From positions 1 through 21,804 of the IMG/VR virus record IMGVR_UViG_3300010339_000049: a stretch of DNA of 21,804 nt; one strand, given 5' to 3'. The translations under genes were made by a program, and so were the position numbers. Origin of the DNA: a virus. A model generated the notes under the pieces. That model saw nothing but the letters and a program-made list of their open reading frames with translations, was not told where the DNA came from and searched no databases. Positions 14,756-21,804 of the stretch are shown in pieces; within the stretch, counting starts at the first letter, position 1; each line of letters starts with the position of its first letter.

Positions 14756-15103
14756 ATGAAACGCATTAGACTGGCAAACGAAACTGAGATAGATAGTATC
14801 AAGGATCGAAGCGATCTTGATGTTGGATGCAATGTCATCGCTCTTGATACGGTTCTAGGGACTGGGTTTGCTGTCCGTCGAGTTTGTAATGAGATTGATC
14901 CAGTGATCTCACCTGATGGTTGGAATCTTCGGCAACGAGTTTTCTTCATGCGCGATCTCGAAACTATGATGGCCGCGCAAGGGGTCACACATTATTATTT
15001 TAATGTTGGTGCGGACGAACAACTTTGGATAAATACTGTTACGGAGTGGGGGGCAGAACAAGTAAGTACGAAGCCGGAGTATCGTTTTAAGAAACTTCTC
15101 TAA
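14756..15103 (+). CDS. GNAT-fold-like small protein
   Basis: 115 residues from ATG 14756 with GGAGGGG at 14747-14753, the strongest ribosome binding site of the region. The start R-I-R-L-A-N-E-T-E-I-D-S-I and the end W-G-A-E-Q-V-S-T-K-P-E-Y-R-F-K-K-L resemble the first strand-helix and last strand of GNAT acetyltransferases. An H-Y-Y-F-N-V strand and Q-L-W-I-N helix precede it. The usual acetyl-CoA pyrophosphate loop (R/Q-x-x-G-x-G/A) is not visible and the protein is shorter than normal GNATs, so an active enzyme is doubtful. Similar short GNAT-like proteins occur beside the internal virion genes of T7-type phages. Its place just before the ejection-type genes agrees. I hold the fold as plausible and the function as unknown. 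Confidence 0.55.
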   Translation: MKRIRLANETEIDSIKDRSDLDVGCNVIALDTVLGTGFAVRRVCNEIDPVISPDGWNLRQRVFFMRDLETMMAAQGVTHYYFNVGADEQLWINTVTEWGAEQVSTKPEYRFKKLL

Positions 15104-15591
15104 TGTCAACGTCAACTACTACAACTGCTTCCAACGTTTTCAACCCATTAGCAATGGCGCAATACAACTCGTTTCAGCCGCAGATTCAAACACAGCTTCA
15201 AAACAATATTAATAATCCGTGGTCTGCAATGGGTGGTAATCAACAGTTTGCCAATATGAATGAAGCTAACCAAGCACAGTATGGCGCAAATATGGGTAAC
15301 TCCATTAGCTCTGCTTTGGCTCGTGGTATTCAGCCAAATTCACCACTATTGGCTAGCATGATTAATAAGAATGCCTCTCAGTATTCTGGTGCCACATCAA
15401 GTGGCTATAGTAATCTCTGGCAGCAAGCAGCTAACTTCCGTCAAGGTTCGGCTAATGCAGCAGCCGGTTATTCGCCATTGGCTACTGGTGGAGTTCAGAA
15501 ACAATCTGCTGGTGGGCTAGGACAGTGGATCGGTGTCGCAACCGCAGCTATTCAAGGTGCTGGTCAAATTGGAGCAGCGGCTGTCGCTTAA
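15103..15591 (+). CDS. Asn/Gln/Ala-rich internal-virion-type protein, paralogue A
   Basis: 162 residues from the TAATG overlap. It has few charged residues and is rich in Asn, Gln, Ala, Ser and Gly. The N-terminal stretch M-S-T-S-T-T-T-T-A-S-N-V-F-N-P-L-A-M-A-Q-Y aligns with the N-terminus of the next protein. A second shared block (L-A-R-G-I-Q-P-N-S-P-L-L-A-S-M, then Y-S-P-L-A-T-G-G-V-Q) aligns with the middle of the next protein. The C-terminus is a hydrophobic Gly/Ala-rich segment (G-Q-W-I-G-V-A-T-A-A-I) that could enter a membrane. The composition, position and small size recall ejection proteins that leave the virion with the DNA. Direct evidence for this is lacking. Confidence 0.65.
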   Translation: MSTSTTTTASNVFNPLAMAQYNSFQPQIQTQLQNNINNPWSAMGGNQQFANMNEANQAQYGANMGNSISSALARGIQPNSPLLASMINKNASQYSGATSSGYSNLWQQAANFRQGSANAAAGYSPLATGGVQKQSAGGLGQWIGVATAAIQGAGQIGAAAVA

Positions 15592-15595
15592 TACT

Positions 15596-16294
15596 ATGTC
15601 AACGACTAAAACAACTTCCCAATCTAATACCTATGCTCCCGGCTCGATGGCAACCTACCAGAACTTAACCGGTTCTGGTGGACAGGTTTTGAGTCAAAAT
15701 GCCTCGCAACCTTTTTCTAATCCTTTCTTTCAATCTTCTTTAAATGCAACAGGACAAGCCAATACTAATTTATTCAATAACTCTAATACTGCTTTAGCAC
15801 AACGCTCAAATGCTTTGGGTATTCCTTCGAATAGTCCATTCATGGCTTCTCAATTGGGAGCCAATCAACGTCAATTGATGACCAATCAAAGCAACAGTTT
15901 TAATAACTTGTATGCTGGTGCAATAGCTAATAGAAACAATTCTGTTGGTTCTATGATGCAATACCGTCCACTTCAAACAGGCGGAAGTCAGGTTCAAGCT
16001 ACAGGTGGACCGGGTACTATGCTTCCTCTAGTGGATGCTAGTATTGCTGCCGGTAGTCAAGTTGCTGCATCTGCTTTAGCTGGTGGGAATCAAGTCCCCC
16101 CGCAAAATCCAACAGGCGATCAACAGATTCAACAAGATTTGGGTCAATCTGTTGGTGCACAATATCAAATGCAAAATCCTCAACAGCAACTACCAAATGG
16201 TCAATACCCCGCATACCCCGGTAATCAGCAACTAAGTTATACAATGGGTAGTCAAGTAAGCAATCCCTTTATGCCGCAAGGGAGTGGATACTAA
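15596..16294 (+). CDS. Asn/Gln/Ala-rich internal-virion-type protein, paralogue B
   Basis: 232 residues from ATG 15596. A GTG at 15533 in frame is inside the previous gene, and the paralogy of the N-termini (M-S-T-T-K-T-T-S-Q-S-N versus M-S-T-S-T-T-T-T-A-S-N) supports 15596. No clear ribosome binding site precedes it, so re-initiation after the preceding stop (4 bases away) is likely. Shared blocks with paralogue A include L-G-I-P-S-N-S-P-F-M-A-S-Q and Y-R-P-L-Q-T-G-G-S-Q-V-Q-A-T-G-G. The C-terminal 70 residues are a Gln/Pro/Asn-rich tail unique to this copy. The central S-I-A-A-G-S-Q-V-A-A-S-A-L-A segment is Ala-rich and weakly hydrophobic. The role is probably DNA ejection or virion structure, unproven. 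Confidence 0.65.
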   Translation: MSTTKTTSQSNTYAPGSMATYQNLTGSGGQVLSQNASQPFSNPFFQSSLNATGQANTNLFNNSNTALAQRSNALGIPSNSPFMASQLGANQRQLMTNQSNSFNNLYAGAIANRNNSVGSMMQYRPLQTGGSQVQATGGPGTMLPLVDASIAAGSQVAASALAGGNQVPPQNPTGDQQIQQDLGQSVGAQYQMQNPQQQLPNGQYPAYPGNQQLSYTMGSQVSNPFMPQGSGY

Positions 16295-17610
16295 TGGCTT
16301 ATCAAAATCAAGGTCCCTATCAGAATTACGGTCCAATGCCTCCGTCCGAAATGCAGAACGCGCAAGATGCTGCGGATCAGGCTGTTCCACGGGTTGCCCC
16401 GCAACGTTCTCAAGGTATGATGGATTTATTGAATTCACTACCTCATCCTAATCCGGCTGCTCCTCATTCGCAAGGAGATAACCGTCAGCAAGATATTAGC
16501 CCTATGGCTACCTATCAGGCAATGGCTGATAAATTGAGTAGCCCTTACTTGATGTTTCCAAAACCTCAAGAAGGAAGTTTTTTCTCTAACCATCCGCTAT
16601 TGACTGGTGCTTTGGATCAAGGACTAGCCGCAGCCGCATTGACACATATTGCACCTGTTGCCAGTGCGGGGGAAAATATTGCCGCAGGGTTACGTGGCAT
16701 TCTTGAAGCCCGTCAGATGGCTCGTCAGAATCAAGTGCAGCAAGCAATGTTGCCATATCAATTGATGAGGCCTCAACTTGAGGCTCAGCATCTTGGTGCA
16801 CAAATCAGTCAAGAAACCGCTTCAGCTAATTTAGCTAATACTCGTGCAGAGTATGAACCAGCCCTAATGACTGGAAGAGCTAATCTAGCTAATGCAGGTG
16901 CAGAGCGACAACTTGGCTGGCATACTGGTTCAGGTTCTTATCAAGACCCTGAAACGCAACAGACTTATGTTATTCAGTCAAATGCTGCTGGAAAGGTTCG
17001 CACGGTAGATAATCAAGGCAATGAAGCCCCCGCAGATGTTCATCTTCGTGCAATATCACGTACTGGCGGAAATCCGAACGTAGATTTTTCAGAATCTGGT
17101 ATTCTCCGTCGTATACATGACGGTGATCCGTCAGCTCCTGCTGATCTCGCACGTTATAACCAAGCACAAGCTTCTGCTGCTGCCGCACATGCCCAAGGTG
17201 CACAAAATGTTAATCAGCCTATAAATAACGCTGACAAGTATCATAACAATGAAGTAAAACGTGCCAGCGAAGCTATTCCTAAGTTGCAAACTCCTGGACA
17301 GTACTATGAAGCAAATTCGCAACAGCACATTGATGATTTGACCCATGGGAACGAACCTGGGTATGTTTCTAACTATGACAAGTATTTAACAGAGAGACAG
17401 CAATCAATCAATGACAATAACGATATGATTTCTCGTTATGATGCCTCAGGTGCTGGCCGTGTAGGTATTTCATTCAATCAGTTTAAGGCCGATCCTGATG
17501 CGTACACTGGGAAAGCTGCCAAACAACCCGCTCCTGCATCTTCTGCTCCTGCGTCCGATAAAGTTCCATTTTGGAATGCAAAGACTCAGCGTTACGAAAC
17601 TCCTAAATAA
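16294..17610 (+). CDS. Gln/Ala-rich large internal-virion-type protein
   Basis: 438 residues from the TAATG overlap, with AAGGGAG just upstream. The N-terminal 90 residues are Pro/Gln/Asn-rich and probably disordered. Residues about 100-140 are hydrophobic and helical (P-L-L-T-G-A-L-D-Q-G-L-A-A-A-A-L). A long Gln/Ala/Leu helix follows to about residue 210. Then comes a beta-like segment (S-G-S-Y-Q-D-P-E-T-Q-Q-T-Y-V-I-Q) suggesting a small domain. The last 130 residues are Asn/Lys-rich helices with an Ala/Pro/Ser linker and the end P-F-W-N-A-K-T-Q-R-Y-E-T-P-K. Its composition resembles the neighbouring proteins, and it precedes the giant ejection-type protein in the same frame, separated by only a TAA and one codon. 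No named family is recognised. Confidence 0.6.
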   Translation: MAYQNQGPYQNYGPMPPSEMQNAQDAADQAVPRVAPQRSQGMMDLLNSLPHPNPAAPHSQGDNRQQDISPMATYQAMADKLSSPYLMFPKPQEGSFFSNHPLLTGALDQGLAAAALTHIAPVASAGENIAAGLRGILEARQMARQNQVQQAMLPYQLMRPQLEAQHLGAQISQETASANLANTRAEYEPALMTGRANLANAGAERQLGWHTGSGSYQDPETQQTYVIQSNAAGKVRTVDNQGNEAPADVHLRAISRTGGNPNVDFSESGILRRIHDGDPSAPADLARYNQAQASAAAAHAQGAQNVNQPINNADKYHNNEVKRASEAIPKLQTPGQYYEANSQQHIDDLTHGNEPGYVSNYDKYLTERQQSINDNNDMISRYDASGAGRVGISFNQFKADPDAYTGKAAKQPAPASSAPASDKVPFWNAKTQRYETPK

Positions 17611-17613
17611 CTC

Positions 17614-20600
17614 ATGCCTCCTCAACAGTATGATACAACGCAACTGGATCATTTAGATCATCCAGTTTTAGGACCCCTCGCGTTCCCTTCGGCGATGCCT
17701 GCTGAAGAACGGAATGGCATCATAGATAATATGATGGCTACGAGGTCTAAAGCATCTGGTGTTTCTACTGTCGGTGGTTTCGCTATGCCGACAGAGTATG
17801 CCAATGCCATTGCTCCTGCTATAGGAGTAATGAAGAATATTCAACAGGTATCTCAAGTAGCTTCTCAACCTAAAGAAGCCCCGCCTTTAATTCCATCTAA
17901 CGCCAGCATTCAAGCCCGGACTCCAACTATTGGGGAACGCCTTGGTAGTGCAATTGATCCTCTCATTCAGCACTTTAAAATGGGTGGTGCGGCTCAGGAC
18001 CCACGTTTACTTGCTCCAGAAGATGTAATGACTCCTCTGGAGAAAAAGAATCAACCCTTAGCCACAACTATTGGAGAAACCGTAGGTTCTCTTACCACTG
18101 CCCCTGGCATACTTACCATGGCCGCAACTTCCGGTATGGGTTCGCTAGCTCGTGTAATAGGGGTAGGTCCGGCGACAATGCTTAACCGTTTCGTAAGTGG
18201 AGCATTCTCCCTTTCGATGGTTAAGAATGCTTATGATAAATATCCCGCCTTCAAAGCAGCAGTTGACAATGGCGATATTAATGAAGCCAAGCATCAATTT
18301 TACGGTGGTGTTGTAGACCTTGGACTTGCTGCTTGGACCGGTCAACATTCTCTAATTGGCGATCCGGTTCCCGCTCAACCTTCTCCTAATCGTTCCCCTG
18401 TAGACATGGGCAGAGTAACAGTGCTGCCTCCCGATCCCGCAGGTCCGGGTATGGAAGCTGCTCGCGTAGGTGCGAACACTCCCAAACTCCCACCCTCTGT
18501 GGGTCCCCAAGAACTTCCTACTCCTAACTCATCGACACTGATGACTGGGAGTACTTCTGGTTTAAGGAAGCTTGAACCGCGTCAATATGATATAGCGGAA
18601 AAGTTTGGCTTAATCCCTCGTGCAGCATCTGCTGGTATGTCTGCGTATCATGAATTCCAAGACCCAAATACGGGTGGAAGTTTCTATGTAGAGAAGACAG
18701 CCACCGATGAAGCTATCTCTCGGAAACTAGCCGATTACCGTGCTTCAATCAATCCTGCGGACCGCTCTCCTGAGTTATTGAAGAAGGGTGAGGATGCTCG
18801 TAAGTCGATGGATGCGGCTAGGGTTATCGTTGACAATACTAAAGAACCCGATATGGCTGGGACTCCGAAACCCAGCGATGCCGAACCAGTTCCTGAACCT
18901 ATTCAGAAGTTCGTAGAGAAAGCACCTACGATGGTGCAGTCTATGGTTTCCGGTCAGATGGAACCCATAATGACGGAGATTCGTCTCCTTGAGCAGAGGC
19001 TTGCTCAAATGGATAGGGCGAGTGCAGCCAAGCCTGTTGCCCTTGGGCTGAGTGCTGCCGCCCCTCAAACTGTTGCTCCACCTGTTCGTGGGTCCCTTAC
19101 TGATTGGGCATTGCCACAGCATTTGGAAACCAATATCAATTTGTTAGTTGGTATGCGTACGAGCCTTGACTCAACCATCTCTGAGGCACAGAATACTGCT
19201 ATCTCAAATCGTATTGAAGCGGTCAAGGCCGATGCTCGTAACCAATTGCGCCAACATTTAATGGCTGCCAGTGATCGTCAATTGGAAATGCTTCAAGCCG
19301 ATCAGAAGGCTAAGGGCGCAGATTTAGACGAGCGTGCAGGGGCTGCGGCTTCGGCGATTGAAAATAATCGTAAGGTTGAAGTTGCTAATGCTGAACTGAA
19401 AGCTGCTCAAGCTACCGGTGGGCCGAATACAGGTGGTATTGATCCTGATACCGGCCAACCGATCAGTGAACGACCTGAATCAGTTATCAATACAGAATCA
19501 CGTTCCCTTATCAATGATATTCGGGGACGGGAAGTCATTGCTAAACCTGATATGCTTATTCCTCATCCCAAACCAAAGGGTATGACGGATGAAGCCTATG
19601 CTGAACATATTGCTAACCTTAATGAAAAGCGTATGGCATTGCGTAAGCATATTAAAGATCAATATGAAATCGTCAAGGACACAGGTGAAGGCTCTGAAGA
19701 ACTCATGGAGAAAATGCATGAGTTAGATCAGCTTTCTGGTCTGATTGGTAAGTATCCGTCAGGTCTAAAACGTCCAGGTCAGCTAACAACTCATCTTGGT
19801 GGACGGGCAAGGATTGTTGATCCTTCTGCTTCTGGTGCTGGACTTACGCTTATTGAAGCCCGTCGTATTATGGGTAAGCAGGTCAACAAGATTCCCGGTG
19901 CAACTGAGTTCGCTATTCAAGCTAAGAAACTAAAAGAAGAAGCACGTATCCGTAAGATGATTGCGGATGTTATTGACAAAGAAAAGGTTCGTCGTGCAGA
20001 TCAAAAGAAAGGTATCGATCCGGCGGAACAAGTTGCTGTAGCTGCTGAAACTGGAGTTAAGCCAAAGAACGATCCCAATCAACGCGGGGCACTTGGTGAA
20101 GTTGCTATAAAACAAAGTCCACGGCCTACCCTTTCTATCCCTAGTGATGCTGGAATGTTAGACCGAGCGAAGCAACTAGGATTAGATTCTTACTCAATAG
20201 ACGAAGATAACCCTCGTTCAGGCGGGCGTGGTTGGCTCTCCTCCGATGGTAAAACATGGATAACCGCTGGCGCTGATACCCACGATACCGTGGCATGGAA
20301 ATTACTGCGTCAGGATATGCCTGAAGGATTTAAGCACAGTCAGAATTACTTAGAGGATTCATTAGGTAATTCAGTACATGGCGCAGAAGCCATGAAAGAT
20401 GGCGGTTGGATTCGTAAAACAAACGATCACGACTACGAAATCTCTCGCTTTACTCCCGACCTTATTCATACCCTAGCCAATGATGGTAGATATGGTCGGT
20501 CTATGACTATTGACTATCGAGATGCCCAAGGCCAAATGAAGTATATTGACATTGGCAAATGGGAAGACGTAGATGATTTTGCTAAACAAGTTCGCGCAGG

Positions 20601-21804
20601 TATACGAGATAATCGTGGTTACAATCTCCAATCAGGAAAGATTCCTGGAGGCGTTACTGGACTAGCTGCTGGTCTTGGTATGGCTGCTGGTGCCGTCAAA
20701 GGCTTTGCTGTCGGTGGCCCTATTGGTGGAATCATTGGTGGAAGCGTTGGTTTTGTTTCGGGTTTCCTTACACCTGCACTAATGGCTCGGATGCGGCCAA
20801 CACTTGTAAAGATTGCTCCGCTAATTCGCAATATCTCTCCGCGCTCCTGGCTCTTTGGACAACAACAAGAAGCCCCTGCTACACCTGCGGCAGAAGCTCT
20901 ATTGAATGCTCAACGTAAAGGACCATTAGGTGCTCAACAGGATTTAGTTGCTCGTATCTCTTTGTTTACAACAGAGATGATGCAACATTTTATTGATCCC
21001 TATACTCGTATTAACGACCAATCAAGTGTATTAGGTAAGTTCGTTCGTCAAGCCGATCCAGTTGGTAAAGTATTCAATGCACAAAAAGTAGCTGTGGATG
21101 ATAGCCTGTATGTCATGGCTCGTATGACTGCTGGTGGTCCAGGTGGTGCTTTAGAAGTTCGAATGATGGCTTTGCGAAAAGCCTTTGCGGAAGCGGTGAA
21201 AAATGGCTTACTCAATCACGTAGATAATTATCTTAATTTGACAAACTATCGTCGCGTCTATTCCGTTCTTCGAGAACACGCAAACGATTTGCAGATGGCT
21301 ATTCAGAATTATCAAACTAAGTTGCAAAGTCCTAGTATCACAACCAAACAAACTGTAGCTCTCCAAGATGATATCAAAGAAGCCCAAGCTACATTGACGG
21401 ACCTTCAAGCTAAGATTAAAAATGGCAAAGTTACTCCAATGGGTTATACGGAAGGAAAAATTGCCATTGAACTTGCTAAATTGCGTCAGGCTTTAAGTCC
21501 TGACAAGATGCAGCACGTTCAAGCTATTGCCATGCAGATTTGGAAGTTCAATCGTGATCTTCTTGATCTTGCAAATCAAGGTCCACATCGCATTGTCAGT
21601 GATGCTGATTATAAGACGTATGTAGATCGCGGAATTGAATATACTCCTATGCAGCGTATCATGCAAGATATGGCTGGTAGTGATGCGGCTAAGAATAGTT
21701 GGAATGCTAAGAACAATCCCCTCTATCTTCGGCAGCAAACCATTATCCGTATGTTAGAGGGTAGTGAACGAATGAACGTTTCTCCAATCACTGCCTCTGC
21801 AACT
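17614..21804 (+). CDS. Giant phage protein, large polyvalent type with LPD38-like C-terminal region (3' end outside window)
   Basis: A single frame is open from ATG 17614 to the right edge, at least 1397 codons, with no stop. No good ribosome binding site precedes it, so it is probably coupled to the previous gene. Regions in order: Pro/Ala/Gln-rich N-terminus; a hydrophobic helical part (about 150-245) ending with a K-Y-P-A-F-K-A-A-V-D-N-G-D motif typical of such proteins; a coiled-coil middle (about 430-700); a compact Trp/Gly-rich domain (about 850-1004) with G-W-L-S-S-D-G-K-T-W and G-G-W-I-R-K; a glycine zipper (about 1010-1055); and a C-terminal helical region (from about 1106) with D-x-Y-T-R-I, Y-V-M-A-R-M-T-A-G and I-W-K-F-N-R-D-L-L-D, resembling LPD38. 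Large polyvalent proteins of this type are thought to enter the cell with the DNA. The exact catalytic content is not visible. Confidence 0.7.
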   Translation, partial: MPPQQYDTTQLDHLDHPVLGPLAFPSAMPAEERNGIIDNMMATRSKASGVSTVGGFAMPTEYANAIAPAIGVMKNIQQVSQVASQPKEAPPLIPSNASIQARTPTIGERLGSAIDPLIQHFKMGGAAQDPRLLAPEDVMTPLEKKNQPLATTIGETVGSLTTAPGILTMAATSGMGSLARVIGVGPATMLNRFVSGAFSLSMVKNAYDKYPAFKAAVDNGDINEAKHQFYGGVVDLGLAAWTGQHSLIGDPVPAQPSPNRSPVDMGRVTVLPPDPAGPGMEAARVGANTPKLPPSVGPQELPTPNSSTLMTGSTSGLRKLEPRQYDIAEKFGLIPRAASAGMSAYHEFQDPNTGGSFYVEKTATDEAISRKLADYRASINPADRSPELLKKGEDARKSMDAARVIVDNTKEPDMAGTPKPSDAEPVPEPIQKFVEKAPTMVQSMVSGQMEPIMTEIRLLEQRLAQMDRASAAKPVALGLSAAAPQTVAPPVRGSLTDWALPQHLETNINLLVGMRTSLDSTISEAQNTAISNRIEAVKADARNQLRQHLMAASDRQLEMLQADQKAKGADLDERAGAAASAIENNRKVEVANAELKAAQATGGPNTGGIDPDTGQPISERPESVINTESRSLINDIRGREVIAKPDMLIPHPKPKGMTDEAYAEHIANLNEKRMALRKHIKDQYEIVKDTGEGSEELMEKMHELDQLSGLIGKYPSGLKRPGQLTTHLGGRARIVDPSASGAGLTLIEARRIMGKQVNKIPGATEFAIQAKKLKEEARIRKMIADVIDKEKVRRADQKKGIDPAEQVAVAAETGVKPKNDPNQRGALGEVAIKQSPRPTLSIPSDAGMLDRAKQLGLDSYSIDEDNPRSGGRGWLSSDGKTWITAGADTHDTVAWKLLRQDMPEGFKHSQNYLEDSLGNSVHGAEAMKDGGWIRKTNDHDYEISRFTPDLIHTLANDGRYGRSMTIDYRDAQGQMKYIDIGKWEDVDDFAKQVRAGIRDNRGYNLQSGKIPGGVTGLAAGLGMAAGAVKGFAVGGPIGGIIGGSVGFVSGFLTPALMARMRPTLVKIAPLIRNISPRSWLFGQQQEAPATPAAEALLNAQRKGPLGAQQDLVARISLFTTEMMQHFIDPYTRINDQSSVLGKFVRQADPVGKVFNAQKVAVDDSLYVMARMTAGGPGGALEVRMMALRKAFAEAVKNGLLNHVDNYLNLTNYRRVYSVLREHANDLQMAIQNYQTKLQSPSITTKQTVALQDDIKEAQATLTDLQAKIKNGKVTPMGYTEGKIAIELAKLRQALSPDKMQHVQAIAMQIWKFNRDLLDLANQGPHRIVSDADYKTYVDRGIEYTPMQRIMQDMAGSDAAKNSWNAKNNPLYLRQQTIIRMLEGSERMNVSPITASAT
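18489..18507 (+). repeat. Dispersed hairpin repeat, copy 4 (weaker)
   Basis: CCCAC (18489-18493) pairs with GTGGG (18499-18503) around the 5-nt loop CCTCT, followed by TCCCC. It resembles copy 1 with one inserted base and a shifted stem. The match is looser than among copies 1-3, so shared origin is tentative. Confidence 0.35.
20641..20775 (+). other. Glycine-zipper segment in the giant protein
   Basis: The codons encode a Gly-rich run with the pattern G-x-x-x-G (about residues 1010-1055), with I-G-G-I-I-G-G at its centre. Glycine zippers insert into membranes or form helical bundles, which would fit a role in crossing the host envelope. This is inference. Confidence 0.55.

Noticed and set aside
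19083-19096. CGTGGGTCCC region in the giant gene as a fifth hairpin-repeat copy
   Set aside because: Only the right arm and a 4-bp left match (CCAC) are present, which is too weak.
1-21804. tRNA genes, CRISPR arrays, insertion sequences, integrase or attachment sites
   Set aside because: No cloverleaf, regular spacer array, transposase or recombinase motif was noticed on reading. The window is nearly fully coding on one strand.

Overview
The window is a contiguous piece of a tailed double-stranded DNA phage (Caudoviricetes) carrying the head, short-tail and DNA-ejection modules. All 24 genes I can support lie on the + strand and are packed almost without gaps. The gene content (portal, scaffold, N4-gp56-type capsid, head-tail adaptor with a helical core, beta-rich nozzle-like protein, fibre, then Ala/Gln-rich internal-type proteins and one giant protein) suggests a podovirus. 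No tail tube, sheath or tape-measure gene is visible. The terminase should lie upstream of position 1, and replication genes are outside the window. The host cannot be named. A two-helix membrane protein with coiled coils in a lysis-like cluster weakly favours a Gram-negative host.

Layout: 1-183 is the tail of a gene ending in a four-cysteine zinc knuckle. 193-546 is a small beta-rich protein of unknown function. 555-2726 is the portal. 2728-4008 holds four small proteins, three of which share Gly/His-rich repeat motifs. 4018-4431 is a small helical protein. 4480-5439 is the likely scaffold and 5459-6478 the major capsid protein. Two consecutive hairpins follow the capsid gene (6466-6490 and 6503-6527). 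6567-7004 is an unknown protein. 7004-8326 is a lysis-like cluster: a DUF5675-like protein with a His/Cys motif, a two-TM coiled-coil protein and a 62-aa membrane protein. 8332-9510 is the adaptor with an inserted Ig-like domain. 9517-12716 is the nozzle-like tail protein preceded by a small gene that looks like its N-terminus. 12716-14524 is the tail fibre. 14535-15103 holds a holin-like small protein and a GNAT-like protein. 15103-17610 holds two paralogous Asn/Gln/Ala-rich proteins and a 438-aa relative in composition. From 17614 a single open frame runs off the right edge (at least 1397 codons), resembling the large polyvalent proteins of phages with a C-terminal LPD38-like region.

Genes are linked by TAATG stop/start overlaps at six junctions, so translational coupling is the rule. 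The capsid gene has distinctly more C-ending codons than its neighbours, fitting high expression. The most unusual signals are: (i) a dispersed 18-22 bp hairpin repeat (core TCTTGGGTCC) seen at positions 16, 7423, 11626 and, more weakly, 18489; (ii) the 7423 copy sits between a strong Shine-Dalgarno and the start codon of the next gene, so that folding would bring the two to normal spacing; (iii) the repeat-bearing small Gly/His proteins between portal and scaffold; (iv) the unassigned domain and glycine zipper inside the giant protein. No tRNA, CRISPR, insertion sequence, integrase or attachment site was seen.
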